Below, one piece after another: positions 39,771 to 49,376 of a stretch of 64,000 nucleotides of DNA. The DNA comes from Colwellia sp. MB3u-45 (lineage in GTDB: Bacteria > Pseudomonadota > Gammaproteobacteria > Enterobacterales > Alteromonadaceae). Position 1 is the stretch's first letter, and each line of letters starts with the position of its first letter. The notes beneath the pieces were generated by a model. It was given only the letters and a program-made list of their open reading frames with translations, was not told the origin of the DNA and searched no databases. A program made the position numbers and the translations under genes. The stretch lies in contig NZ_JACGVC010000041.1 of NCBI RefSeq assembly GCF_014077005.1, positions 48,621-112,620 of the forward strand, read 5' to 3'.

Positions 39771-41027
39771 TTACTTATAAACCGGGAAGCGAGCACAAAG
39801 CTCACTAACGCCGGCTTGAACTTTAGCGATCACGGCTTCGTTGTTGATATCATCTAAAATATCACAAATCCAACCTGTAGTTGTTTTGGTTTCTTCAACG
39901 CCAAAACCACGACGAGTAATAGCTGGTGTACCTAAACGTAGGCCAGAAGTCACAAAAGGTGAACGTGGATCATTAGGTACAGAGTTTTTATTCACTGTGA
40001 TATGAGCACGACCTAATGCGGCATCAGCATCTTTACCCGTAATATCTTTATCAATTAAATCAAGCAATAATAAATGGTTATCTGTGCCATTAGAGACAAC
40101 TTTATAACCACGTTCTTGTAATACCGCCACCATAGCTTTAGCATTATCTAACACGTTTTGCTGATAGACTTTAAACTCTGGCGCTAATGCTTCTTTAAAT
40201 GCTACGGCTTTTGCGGCAATAACATGCATTAATGGTCCACCTTGACCACCAGGAAATACCGCGCTGTTCAATTTTTTATAAACTGCTTCGTCATCACAAC
40301 CCGAAACAATTAAGCCGCCACGTGGGCCTGCTAATGTTTTGTGAGTTGTTGTCGTTACAACATGGGCATGTGGCACTGGGTTAGGGTATAAACCCGCAGC
40401 AACTAAACCGGCAACGTGAGCCATATCAACGAAAAAGTAAGCACCGACTTTATCGGCGATTTCACGCATACGAGCCCAATCAACCACACCAGAAAAGGCT
40501 GAGAAACCACCAATGATCATCTCTGGTTTATGCTCTAGTGCTAAACGTTCTAATTCAACATAATCAATATCACCGGTTTCAGGGTGCAAACCGTATTGAA
40601 AAGCTTCATATGACTTACCCGAAAAGTTTACGTGTGAACCATGCGTTAAGTGACCGCCATGCGCTAAACTCATACCTAATACTTTGCCACCTGGAGAAAC
40701 TAAGGCTTGGAAAACAGCAGCGTTTGCTTGTGAACCGGCATGTGGCTGCACGTTAGCATAAGTGGCGCCAAATAATTCTTTTGCGCGATCAATAGCCAGT
40801 TGCTCGGCAATATCAACATACTCACAACCACCGTAATAACGCTTACCTGGGTAACCTTCGGCGTATTTATTCGTCAGTTGTGAACCTTGAGCTTCGAGTA
40901 CACGTGGACTACAGTAGTTTTCCGAAGCGATGAGTTCAATGTGTTCTTCTTGACGAACAACTTCGTTACTCATTGCTTGATAAAGTTCTGGATCAAAATC
41001 AGCAATATTCATATCACGTGTAAACAT
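39771..41027 (-). CDS. glyA: Serine hydroxymethyltransferase
   Basis: The product is 418 aa, normal length. It opens [19 protein letters not shown], has [19 protein letters not shown], and the PLP-lysine segment [17 protein letters not shown]. It interconverts serine and glycine with tetrahydrofolate. GAGG precedes the ATG. The upstream region is long and gene-poor; no PurR or MetR site was recognised by eye. Confidence 0.97.
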   Translation of the reverse strand: MFTRDMNIADFDPELYQAMSNEVVRQEEHIELIASENYCSPRVLEAQGSQLTNKYAEGYPGKRYYGGCEYVDIAEQLAIDRAKELFGATYANVQPHAGSQANAAVFQALVSPGGKVLGMSLAHGGHLTHGSHVNFSGKSYEAFQYGLHPETGDIDYVELERLALEHKPEMIIGGFSAFSGVVDWARMREIADKVGAYFFVDMAHVAGLVAAGLYPNPVPHAHVVTTTTHKTLAGPRGGLIVSGCDDEAVYKKLNSAVFPGGQGGPLMHVIAAKAVAFKEALAPEFKVYQQNVLDNAKAMVAVLQERGYKVVSNGTDNHLLLLDLIDKDITGKDADAALGRAHITVNKNSVPNDPRSPFVTSGLRLGTPAITRRGFGVEETKTTTGWICDILDDINNEAVIAKVQAGVSELCARFPVYK

Positions 41028-42158
41028 GTTATATCCTCAAATAGTCTGCCATTGGCAATACTGGGGGTTGGCTTTAGTTCTAAATTAATTGCGGCATATT
41101 TTGCCTGAACTTGCTGAGCTTGTACACGATAAAACCGTGCTCTCTTAGTTCATTTTGCAATCGAATATACTTTGCAGTTAGCTGTAAAAGTTTTTAGTAC
41201 TAACATCAACAAATAGTTGAAACTAATATACTGCTTTAAAAGTGCAAAAACAATAAATTTAATTCACTAATCCATGGCTATACCCGAATTAAATACAAAT
41301 AAATAAAAATAACTTGTAAATTATTCGACATTAACAATACTTAGTTGTGTTAACTCGACCCTGCGCTTACCCTGGTGGCAAGGCGCTATTATCCACCTAA
41401 GCCCAAACTCGAATAATAAACGCAAGCATGACTCAAACATTTAAGGCCAATAAAGCGTTACCCCTTGAGTTGGCGCAAAAGCTGAGTAATGCGCGCGTAT
41501 AGTTAACACGATTTATTGAAGCGGCTTGTTTTGAATCGCAGAGTTGGTTTCAAAGCTATTGCTCATAGGATGTAGCCGTCTTTAATGCTGGTTAACCCTA
41601 CCAAGACAATGAATCAATATGCCTTGCTTGCTTACTAAATAAATAACTCAATGGCTCTTTAGAAGGGTTATCCACTTAGCCCAACTGACCACTACATATT
41701 GTGTTTACTAGATTTAACCTCGTCGATCACTTATGCCACAGGCTGTGTGAAAACTCTCAGAGTAAGATTTTTATGCGATGCTACATGAATTAACAGCTGG
41801 CTTTACCTCAAACGTACTACAAAATTTAATCTATGGAGCCTTTTTACGTTGATATTATCCAATTACGCAAGTTCGAAATAGTTTTCACACAGGCTGGCCA
41901 CATTTGAGAATTTATACTGAAAATTTTTGTATGTTTTGATCTGCAGCGGACATGGATGAATAAAACCATTACGCTAGCAACTTCCTGATAGCGTACGTTC
42001 TCCATAGATGAAAAAATCCGTTTCTTGATGATAACTTTTTGCCAATACCCCGTTAAGTCTGAATGCGAACTAAGCCACCATAGCGGTCATATATATTTTT
42101 TGGTGTTGTATTTTCAATCTCAATAACAGCGCTAGTAAATGTTAAAATAAGATAATAA
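41028..42158. other. 1.1-kb gene-poor region with remnants
   Basis: There is no intact gene. A plus-strand frame from ATG 41428 (MTQTFKANKALPLELAQKLS) is broken by several stops within ~215 bp and may be a decayed gene start. A small inverted-repeat element lies at 41741-41894. A motif AGCCACCATAGCGGTCAT (42073-42090) recurs in variant form at 42791-42812. Confidence 0.4.
41741..41894. mobile_element. Small inverted-repeat element (MITE-like, ~154 bp)
   Basis: The left end GGCTGTGTGAAAACT (41741-41755) matches the reverse complement of the right end AGTTTTCACACAGGC... (41880-41894) at 14 of 15 bases. The interior has no frame. A terminal GGCTGTGTGAAAACT-type sequence is typical of IS ends. 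CCACA occurs close to both ends but not in exact register, so a target duplication is unproven. Confidence 0.55.
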
Positions 42159-42635
42159 TTATTTTTTTAAATCATTTATTTTTGACTTTAATTTATTGAT
42201 ATTGGTAGTTGAAGTATCTATTAATGACTGATATTTATTTGTTACCGCAAGCATCTCAGTACTCAAGGCATCTTGGTAAATAGCTCCAGCTAAGTTATTG
42301 TTAGCACTGTAAGTGCGAGCCTTAAGCACATTTAATTCTCTTACCATTTTCTTTTGGTATTTCTTAATATTAGCTTCAGAGCGTTTTATCTTATTGCTGA
42401 TAATATGTGATTTGATAATGTAGTCATTATTACTGGTAGTGGATTGAGGTTGCTTTTGGGGTGACTTGATAGAATTAGACATTACATCTAATATTATTAC
42501 CTTCTCAGGTTCGCCATCGCCGCAAGGCATTTGGCTATATTTAATTACCCCATCAACAGTACATTTATATACTGTTCCCGCTAACGTTTTATTAACCAAT
42601 ATCATTGATAATATAAATAAAACCACCTTGATCAT
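42159..42635 (-). CDS. DUF4124-type exported protein
   Basis: The product is 158 aa from ATG 42635, with AGGGAT upstream; an earlier in-frame start adds 14 residues without a good site. The signal peptide (MIKVVLFILSMILVNKTLAG) is followed directly by the DUF4124 motif TVYKCTVDGVIKYSQMPCG and then a lysine/asparagine-rich helical, probably coiled tail. The function is unknown. It is an isolated gene in a low-density region, more AT-rich than its neighbours. Confidence 0.7.
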   Translation of the reverse strand: MIKVVLFILSMILVNKTLAGTVYKCTVDGVIKYSQMPCGDGEPEKVIILDVMSNSIKSPQKQPQSTTSNNDYIIKSHIISNKIKRSEANIKKYQKKMVRELNVLKARTYSANNNLAGAIYQDALSTEMLAVTNKYQSLIDTSTTNINKLKSKINDLKK

Positions 42636-42677
42636 GACTATATCCCTGTCAATTTTTAATATTAAATAAGATAGCAC

Positions 42678-43039
42678 TTACAATATTAAACACAAATCAT
42701 TTAGGCGAAAAATCACCGTTAGTAACTCACAGGCTACCGTCTGCTGTGAGCTGTGAGCCATAGCAACCAAACCACTTTGACTGGCTCCTGAGCCACCACA
42801 GCGGTCGTTCATCATTTAGTACTAACAAAATCAATACTTCTGCTCATATCCAATAAATAGATATTTTTGCTATCACCCCCCATAATCAGGCTGATCCACA
42901 ATCAGGAAAATAAGCACACTGTATGTTGAATAAACCTAACTTCAAGAGCTAAAAAAGAGCAGTTTAACTTTATTAAAATTTTGTGGTGATAGTTGACGCT
43001 TTAATACTTGCAATCCACAGCGGGACATTTCGCTATTTT
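42678..43039. other. Gene-free spacer with short repeats
   Basis: CTCACAG (42726-42732) pairs with CTGTGAG, which occurs twice just downstream. AGCCACCACAGCGGTCGTTCAT-type sequence (42791-42812) repeats the motif at 42073. No gene is seen. Confidence 0.4.
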
Positions 43040-43291
43040 TTAATTTTCAGCTTCCACTTTGGAAGTATATTTAGCAATGGTTTTACCACTTATTGCCCAT
43101 ACCAAAACGCCTCCCCAAGCAATGAAAGATAAACCTGCTGGAATACAGGCCAACACTATCAGCTTAAATTGCTTCCGATTAAAGATTAATGCAAGCATCG
43201 CAGGGAGAAACCAAAGAATAAATACTCCGACTAACACAAGCGCTATAAAGGCATAGTTTTCACTTATTAATACTTTGTTTAATATATCCAC
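43040..43291 (-). CDS. Superinfection-immunity-like small membrane protein
   Basis: The product is 83 aa with two membrane helices. The pattern FLPAMLALIFNRKQFKLIVL and then IAWGGVLVWAISGK resembles the Imm_superinfect family (named after phage T4 Imm), in which a Leu-Pro in helix 1 is followed by a charged loop and a G-W-x-x-x-L-V-W helix 2. It starts directly after the MerR gene (the MerR stop abuts its ATG), so the two are cotranscribed. Whether it blocks phage DNA entry is unknown; many chromosomal members have no tested role. Confidence 0.55.
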   Translation of the reverse strand: MDILNKVLISENYAFIALVLVGVFILWFLPAMLALIFNRKQFKLIVLACIPAGLSFIAWGGVLVWAISGKTIAKYTSKVEAEN

Positions 43292-44092
43292 CTACTTATT
43301 TCCCTTTAAATTACGTTCCGCATAATAAATCATTGCTGCACGGGCATGTTCAGCATAACCTTCCCCATAATGCTCACAAAGTTCGTTCATTTCTGACATA
43401 TCCACACTGTTGGCCATTTGTATATAGCTGTCAAAACTAATGCCCGTAAAATCTTCAACTATAAGGCTCGACATATGATTGATACTTTTATAGTGTTTGT
43501 CAGTCAACTCTTGCACTTCTTTACTATCTATCGGTTGACCGATTGTCTTTGCAAAAGCTTTTGTGATTTCAAGACTCTCTTCTTGTAGTTCCTGTGCATC
43601 CTCCTCACTTAATTTAGCAAAATTTTGTACACTTTCTTGAACCTTTTCTTCCCCTACCCGAGAGCGAGTCATAGCATCCCATCGCTCTACTTTATCTTTA
43701 GGGATGTCTTGAAAAAAGATATCCAAATTTTTCTTCGCTTGTAAATTATTCATAGTCGCCTCAATACTGTTAATCATTAAAGAAATTGATTGTTGACGTT
43801 CTACTAACATCACTCTTTGTTCAGATAGGACTTGATGTAAGTCTTGACCTTTAGCGTTGAGTAAATTCTTAATGTCTTCAATACTAAAGTCCAAGGCACG
43901 GTAGATTAAAATTTGCTGTAAAATAACTAAGTGCTTTTGACCATATGTTCGATAGCCGTTATCAGGTTGACGCATTGGTACCAGCAACCCCTTATGATCA
44001 TAATAATGTAAGGTTTTTACGCTAACATCAGCCAACTTGCTTAACTGACTTACACTATATATTTTGGCATCAACCATATTATTTCTACCCAT
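43292..44092 (-). CDS. MerR-family regulator with TipAS ligand-binding domain
   Basis: The product is 266 aa; a start five codons later (ATG 44077) is possible. The N-terminal winged helix has YSVSQLSKLADVSVKTLHYY and DNGYRTYGQKHLVILQQIL. A coiled dimerisation helix follows, then a C-terminal all-helical TipAS-type domain, which in TipA and relatives binds small hydrophobic or peptide antibiotics. It should activate its own promoter by untwisting a long spacer. A matching operator is visible just upstream, and the small membrane protein downstream is its likely target. Confidence 0.85.
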   Translation of the reverse strand: MGRNNMVDAKIYSVSQLSKLADVSVKTLHYYDHKGLLVPMRQPDNGYRTYGQKHLVILQQILIYRALDFSIEDIKNLLNAKGQDLHQVLSEQRVMLVERQQSISLMINSIEATMNNLQAKKNLDIFFQDIPKDKVERWDAMTRSRVGEEKVQESVQNFAKLSEEDAQELQEESLEITKAFAKTIGQPIDSKEVQELTDKHYKSINHMSSLIVEDFTGISFDSYIQMANSVDMSEMNELCEHYGEGYAEHARAAMIYYAERNLKGNK

Positions 44093-44131
44093 TAAAGTTG
44101 TGATGTTTTGTAACTTCGTCCTACATTGCCA

Positions 44132-44162
44132 ATGTTCAACTATGACCTAGGGTGAGAGTCAA
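44132..44162 (-). promoter_or_regulatory. MerR-type promoter/operator for the TipAS regulator
   Basis: On the minus strand, TTGACT (44162-44157) is followed by CTCACCCTAGGTCATAGTT, a 19-bp spacer, and then GAACAT as a poor -10. The spacer contains a dyad centred on CCTAGG (GACTCTCACC / GGTCATAGTT, 7 of 10 symmetric). An over-long spacer with such a dyad is the hallmark of MerR-activated promoters. It lies ~40 bp before the gene. Confidence 0.6.
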
Positions 44163-44169
44163 CCAGTAT

Positions 44170-44815
44170 TTATTGTATTAAATGTAACAATCCAAACGTA
44201 AGGCAATAACACGCCCTTAAAAGCCGGAGGTAGTAATAGATTAATTGAACCGCCCAGACTACATTAATATTGAATGTCTAAAATGCTAATATTTGTATCT
44301 TAGCAAGCATGTGGTAAGTTGGATATTCCAAAGAACAAAGATCTTTTTGTGGTAATAGCTCGCTTTCAAATATGAAATCTCACCGGCAGCAATGAGCTTG
44401 CAGCAGTCATAGATTTTGTTCTAATTCTCTAACTGTATTTTGCTTTTTTGATCATGAAGTGAGTCTCAAACCGATTTTGGTAACGTCCACTATGCGAATT
44501 ATTATTAGGTTGGCTATCGACCTGCTTAGGTCAACTAACGAGTGTAATGTTGACCTATGCAAACACTCACAATTCTAAATCCTAACTTCTTCTTTGCGCA
44601 CAAACAAAACCTAAAGGACAAAAGAAAGGAACCACAACATGTAGTGGTTGGTCGGGCTAAGTGGACAGCCCTTTTATTTAGCCACTTTACACTGGCTTTT
44701 ATTTGCTAACTAATGCCACTTACCTGATGCTTTTTATACCCGCTTAACCATAGCCGTTCCACTTCGAGCTTTATCTTGTTATGGAACGGCTCTATCTGTT
44801 ACTAACTTATTGTGA
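44170..44815. other. Gene-free region upstream of the MerR gene
   Basis: Several hairpins occur without T runs: TAGGTCAAC/GTTGACCTA (44527-44557) and AGCCGTTCCA/TGGAACGGCT (~44752-44791, near the ABC permease stop). A weak plus-strand GGGCT/AGCCC stem with TTTT lies at 44654-44675. No gene is recognised. Confidence 0.4.
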
Positions 44816-45979
44816 CTAACTTAACGACATCACCACTTTTTCAGAGGTCAATCGTTTCGCCAAAATTAACACCAAGACTACCGTTAACGCGATAGTGGCT
44901 GCACTGGTAAATAGCAAGGCACTCCAATCAATAGCTAAGCCTTTAAACACATCTTCCATCAACAATGACTGACCAGAGATTGGCATCCAATCGATCCAAG
45001 CAGGCTTATCGTCCATCATCATTAAAGCAAAAGGAATAAAACTAGGCACCATAATCAACATGGTCACGGTTGATTGTGCTTCTTTAAAGCTCTTGGCCTG
45101 AAAGGCGAATAATAGCTGTAGTGCCGCGGCGAGAAAGCAAATAGGTACCAATAACAACAACAATATAACAAAGGTACTGGCGTCAATACTAAAGGTTGCC
45201 CCTATTTTAGTTAGGTCAACAAAGTTCATCGCCACTGAGGTCAACACCAGCATTAATATAATGGAGATAATTGAAATAGAGCTGGCACAACTCAACTTCG
45301 CCAGCACTATTTTCAAGGTACTTACCGGCTGACACAGCAGCATTTCTAAAACATTACGCTCTCGTTCACCTGCGCTCGAATCAATCGCCACGGGTAAACC
45401 CGACATAAACGCCGCCATCATTAAATAAACCCCTAAAATAAGTGAGATCATCACCGCATTGCTACTCGGCAGTGAGGTGTCTTGCTCAAGCAGTTTAATG
45501 GGTTGCAATAATTTAGTGTCTATACCGCGCACTAATAGCCGTTTGTAACCAATAGTTAACGAGTGTTCGCTAATAACGGCTTTAATTCGGCGAATAGGTG
45601 ACGTTAACGATTTCTCGTTATAATCAGCGCGCAAAGTTAATTCAATCGGCTTACCTGCTGCCATATCCGCAATGAATGTCTCAGGAATGCTGAGTTCAAT
45701 ATTACGCTCATTCCAATTACGCTCTTCATCTGCAGGTACATCAGCAAAAGATAAAATATTCTCGTCTTTTAGGGCGTTAATCAGTTTTGGTGCATGCTGC
45801 TCGCCACTATATTTTACATAAACTGGCGGGTTGTCGACCGCTTCTTTAATCGCGACTTTTAACATGACCATGATCATGACCGGCATCAATAAAGCCATGC
45901 TCATCGCGACCATTAATGCGCGCCGGTCGCGAAAAGCTTCTTTAAATTCTTTTACCATTAAGGCTTTTAATTGCATCAT
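44816..45979 (-). CDS. ABC-2 type permease (NatB-like)
   Basis: The product is 387 aa. It starts MMQLKALMVKEFKEAFRDRRAL with an N-terminal helix, a long extracytoplasmic part, then five or so helices. The conserved SSAGERERNVLEMLLCQPVS coupling motif is characteristic of NatB/YhaP-type exporters. Its start overlaps the ATPase stop (ATGA). By family it may export sodium, peptides or drugs; the adjacent exopeptidase gene favours a peptide-type substrate, as an inference. Confidence 0.87.
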   Translation of the reverse strand: MMQLKALMVKEFKEAFRDRRALMVAMSMALLMPVMIMVMLKVAIKEAVDNPPVYVKYSGEQHAPKLINALKDENILSFADVPADEERNWNERNIELSIPETFIADMAAGKPIELTLRADYNEKSLTSPIRRIKAVISEHSLTIGYKRLLVRGIDTKLLQPIKLLEQDTSLPSSNAVMISLILGVYLMMAAFMSGLPVAIDSSAGERERNVLEMLLCQPVSTLKIVLAKLSCASSISIISIILMLVLTSVAMNFVDLTKIGATFSIDASTFVILLLLLVPICFLAAALQLLFAFQAKSFKEAQSTVTMLIMVPSFIPFALMMMDDKPAWIDWMPISGQSLLMEDVFKGLAIDWSALLFTSAATIALTVVLVLILAKRLTSEKVVMSLS

Positions 45980-46722
45980 GCGGCGACTCCTTCATCAGAG
46001 CCTATGAGTTTCACGAAGGCTTCTTCCAATAAACTTTCTCCGGCTAAATCACACAACTCTTGTGGTGTACCTTGGGCCGCTAACTTACCGTTTGAAACAA
46101 TGATCACGCGATCGCATAAGGCAGCAACTTCTTGCATAACATGTGAGGAGAATAAAATGCAGTGACCTTTGGCTTTGAATTTAGCTAAGTGGTTACGCAA
46201 CACGCGCGTACTCATCACATCTAAACCACGGGTGGGTTCATCAAGTACAAAATTTTTTGGTTGATGAACTAACGCCTGAGCCAAGGTCACTTTCATGCGC
46301 TGACCTTGTGAAAACCCCACCGTTTTACGATGCGCTAATTCACTCATTTCTAAATCAGATAGAATTTGCTCAATGGCGGCATGCTTTTTTGCGCCTTGCA
46401 TGCCATGAATACTGGCAAAATAATCAATTTGTTCATAAGCGGTTAAGCGCTCATACAAGCCAAATTTATCGGGAAATATGCCTAATAGTTTTCTAGCTTT
46501 AATTGGCTCTTCTGTTACTTTAATACCATCAATGGTCGCATAACCTTCATCGGCACGAAGTAAACCATAAAGCGTACGTAAACAGGTAGTTTTGCCCGCT
46601 CCGTTAGGGCCTAATATGCCGGTAATTTCACCATCTTTTGCGATAAATGATAGGCCGTCTAGCGCTTTAACGGTATTTTTCTTGCTGACAAAACTTTTAT
46701 GTAAATTATTAACTTCAATCAT
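45976..46722 (-). CDS. ABC transporter ATP-binding protein (NatA-like)
   Basis: The product is 248 aa. It has Walker A ILGPNGAGKTTCLRTL, signature VGFSQGQRMKVTLAQAL (with Q in place of the second G in LSGGQ-type sequence), Walker B FVLDEPTRGLD and the switch histidine in FSSHVMQEV. It is the cytoplasmic motor for the downstream permease. It lies three bases after the S33 hydrolase gene, so all three are one operon. Confidence 0.92.
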   Translation of the reverse strand: MIEVNNLHKSFVSKKNTVKALDGLSFIAKDGEITGILGPNGAGKTTCLRTLYGLLRADEGYATIDGIKVTEEPIKARKLLGIFPDKFGLYERLTAYEQIDYFASIHGMQGAKKHAAIEQILSDLEMSELAHRKTVGFSQGQRMKVTLAQALVHQPKNFVLDEPTRGLDVMSTRVLRNHLAKFKAKGHCILFSSHVMQEVAALCDRVIIVSNGKLAAQGTPQELCDLAGESLLEEAFVKLIGSDEGVAA

Positions 46723-46725
46723 GAT

Positions 46726-48225
46726 TTATTCCTTTGCTTTTGTTGGCATAGCGTTAGAGGTTACTTGAGGTACACCACCACCGTTTAGCCCGACCATAAA
46801 TGACTCATCAGGAATTTCTTCAAGACATGACTCATCAAGTTCCTTTGGCGTTTGTTGCTCTAAAAATTGATTAACGATTTTAATACCACAAGCTGTTGAG
46901 GCAACGATATGCGCGTTGTTTTTGGCAATAATATGATGACTATTGGGTAAATGCGCGTCAGACTTTTCGCCATTACTGGCCGGCGTGACCGGGTCTAATG
47001 CACCTGACATGATCAGGGTTGGAATATCCGCACTAACCGTTTGATAAAAATCGTCGCTCGGTTGATAGCTTGGCCAAACAGCACACACTTTTCCAATCAT
47101 AGTTAAGCTCATGCCTTTAGCGAAACTATTGTCGGCATCGTCAGCTTTCATACCGGCAGATATTCTGGGATAGTCTTCATTGCAAACAATATTAAAATGC
47201 AAAGCTATATAAATACCCATGCCACCTTCACTTTGAGCAATAACACCCGCCAATGGCTTATAGTTACCTAAATAGGCTTGATGAATTAACAGCGGCACTA
47301 GGCTGCGTGTTTCCATCGAGTAAAGTTGCATTTGTATGGTTGAAATGAATTTATCATTACTAATGATAAAGGCGGTATTAGTACCTAATCTTGGATGGTC
47401 AATTTCTACCGTCACCTGTGCTTGCGATAATTTATTGGTGATGGCGGCAAACTCATTTGCCAATTCTGGGTATTGTGCCGCACAACTTAGTTCGTTCTGA
47501 CAGTTTTCAACCAGCTTAATAAAGGACTGCTCTGCGCTTTTACCAAATAAGCCAATAGGCACTTCGATTGGGCCAACACTGTCAAGTACCACACTTTTTA
47601 ACGAATTTGGGAACATACGCATATAAACCAAACCGGCACGGGTGCCATAAGAGCCACCGTAAATATGTACTTGTTGATGACCTAACGCCGCTCGCACCGC
47701 CTCAAAATCTCGAATCGAATTTTCTGAGTTATATTGGCTTAAATCTCCCGTAAGCTGCGCTAGACATTGCTCAATATCAGTAAGGGCAAAATCTTCAGGT
47801 ATACTGGTGTAGGGATCAAGCTCTAGTGAGTCTGTACATTGCAGAGGGTGTGACTGGCCTGTGCCGCGTTGGTCAATAAGAATTAAATCGCGGGTTTTTC
47901 TAATCTCGTTAAAGCCGCGAAAAATATGGCTAGCCAGCTCAGTTGCGGCTTGACCCGGGCCACCGGCCAGAAACATTAGCGGGTGTTTTTCTTGACTATT
48001 ATCTATTGCCGGTAACAGCACAAAATTTATATCAATTTTTACGCCATCTGGTTTTTCATAATTCTCTGGTGTAACTAAAGTGCCGCACTGTACTTGTTGT
48101 CTAATACCCTCTATATAACAGCTTGTTAATGTTAATGGCTGTTTTACATTATTCTCAGCCCAACTGCTGTTGGTTATTGCAATGAGTAAACTTGCACTCA
48201 ATAAACCTTTCCAATTTATTTTCAT
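46726..48225 (-). CDS. Exported alpha/beta hydrolase, S33/TAP-like exopeptidase
   Basis: The product is 499 aa with a signal peptide (MKINWKGLLSASLLIAITNS, then SWA). The fold has FLAGGPGQAATE (oxyanion loop), LIDQRGTGQSHPL, the nucleophile elbow HIYGGSYGTRAG, and a TAP C-terminal domain with the acid in SGALDPVTP and the histidine in NNAHIVAS. Relatives are proline- or tripeptidyl-aminopeptidases that act in the periplasm. It is the first gene of the unit with the NatAB-like exporter, which suggests trimming of a peptide handled by the transporter. Confidence 0.87.
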   Translation of the reverse strand: MKINWKGLLSASLLIAITNSSWAENNVKQPLTLTSCYIEGIRQQVQCGTLVTPENYEKPDGVKIDINFVLLPAIDNSQEKHPLMFLAGGPGQAATELASHIFRGFNEIRKTRDLILIDQRGTGQSHPLQCTDSLELDPYTSIPEDFALTDIEQCLAQLTGDLSQYNSENSIRDFEAVRAALGHQQVHIYGGSYGTRAGLVYMRMFPNSLKSVVLDSVGPIEVPIGLFGKSAEQSFIKLVENCQNELSCAAQYPELANEFAAITNKLSQAQVTVEIDHPRLGTNTAFIISNDKFISTIQMQLYSMETRSLVPLLIHQAYLGNYKPLAGVIAQSEGGMGIYIALHFNIVCNEDYPRISAGMKADDADNSFAKGMSLTMIGKVCAVWPSYQPSDDFYQTVSADIPTLIMSGALDPVTPASNGEKSDAHLPNSHHIIAKNNAHIVASTACGIKIVNQFLEQQTPKELDESCLEEIPDESFMVGLNGGGVPQVTSNAMPTKAKE

Positions 48226-48622
48226 TTTATCTTCCCTTTAAAACCTTGACTGCATAGTCTTATCATTGGCGATTCTATTACATCTTTTTTTTTAAAAATT
48301 TCATTCAAACTATGTTTAATGGCTAACACGACCGACTACCGCGAGATAGAGCCGCTAAGAAGTTAACACATAACCAAGTTGCTAAGCGCTAAATAAAGTA
48401 AAAATAGTTAATTGAAAAGTAACATGACTTGCTGTGATATTTATCATGCTAAAGAGCGATCATCATGCTATTCGATATCAGCAATGCCCTTTGCTCTATA
48501 AAAATAGCCTTATGTGGCAAAAACACACGATTGCACGAAATAACAGAATTAATCATTCACATAGTCCTAAAATAACGATAAAGTCTATTGTAAGTATTAT
48601 TCGCCAGATAAGAGGATGACTG
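48226..48622. other. Spacer between hydrolase and EF-hand genes
   Basis: Divergent promoter region of 397 bp. A possible 61-codon frame (48434-48619) has no family features and is not supported. An AGAGG site for the EF-hand gene is present at its right end. Confidence 0.4.
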
Positions 48623-48841
48623 ATGGAATTAAATCAGTGGGTAGATGAATTATTTGAATTGTTTGATGAAGATAAAGACGGTGTTATCAATCGAAGTGAG
48701 TTTGTCGAATTAATTGACTGCTTGCTACAAGATAAAGGCATTCGTATGTGTGAAACCATATTCAATCGCTTTGATAAAAATCATGACAACTCAATTTCCA
48801 AAGATGAGTTACGTGAAATGGTTATCGATCTAGCACTATAG
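48623..48841 (+). CDS. Two-EF-hand calcium-binding miniprotein
   Basis: The product is 72 aa with two canonical EF loops, DEDKDGVINRSEF and DKNHDNSISKDEL. There is no signal peptide, so it is cytoplasmic by appearance. AGAGG lies 7-8 bases before the ATG, which fixes the start. Small calmodulin-like proteins of this size occur in marine gammaproteobacteria; the partner is unknown. It is a single gene. Confidence 0.8.
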   Translation: MELNQWVDELFELFDEDKDGVINRSEFVELIDCLLQDKGIRMCETIFNRFDKNHDNSISKDELREMVIDLAL

Positions 48842-49100
48842 TGCTTATTTGCGCTTGTATATCGCTCGCTATATAAGCGCACTTTTATCGTCTTGACGAC
48901 TAACCTTTAACCTATTGATTTTAAAGATATAAATAAAAAATATAACTTATCTTTAAAACATAGTACTGAATTTTCAACCCTTTGCTACCCGTTTATGGAT
49001 AGTGCTTGTGCTGTTATTGACACAATTTTTTTCTAAAAAAAATTATTCAAACGCGCTTTCTTAGCCACCTTTTTCAAGTCACTTTTCTCCGCCTTTATTA
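48842..49100. other. Spacer before the MITE-like element
   Basis: AT-rich DNA with no gene or clear terminator after the EF-hand gene. Confidence 0.35.
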
Positions 49101-49257
49101 TACCAATTTCATTAAGTTATTGCCCACTTGTGCTGGTTAAAATACACCAAGGCTACGGTGCTCTCAATCACAATAGCCAGCTATTGCTCAATCAAACGTC
49201 TTGCCCAGATGCATTTTCTCTGCGCACAACAAGATCACAAATTTAATGAAAGTGGTA
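49101..49257. mobile_element. MITE-like element with IS630-type ends (copy 1)
   Basis: Ends TACCAATTTCATTAA (49101-49115) and TTAATGAAAGTGGTA (49243-49257) match as inverted repeats at 14 of 15 bases, next to TA on both sides. The right end, read inwards, matches the start of the IS630 element at 63715 at 24 of 26 bases. The interior is non-coding. Confidence 0.75.
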
Positions 49258-49376
49258 TTACTCAACAATGATGAAACCATGTGAGCTTTTGTACATGTGC
49301 ATAAGCTTAAAGGTCAGACCTCTAGTATTTAGATCCGTGCTTTGCTATTATAATCAGCGTACGCGTGTACACTGAA

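Noticed and set aside
42660..42812. 44-codon minus-strand frame (MNDRCGGSGASQ...)
   Set aside because: It consists of the repeated motif region and shows no protein-like pattern or ribosome site.
44654..44675. Plus-strand terminator in the gene-free region
   Set aside because: Only a 5-bp stem with four T and no gene in front; too weak to report as a feature.
48434..48619. 61-codon frame before the EF-hand gene
   Set aside because: No ribosome site, odd composition and no family features; it lies in the promoter region.
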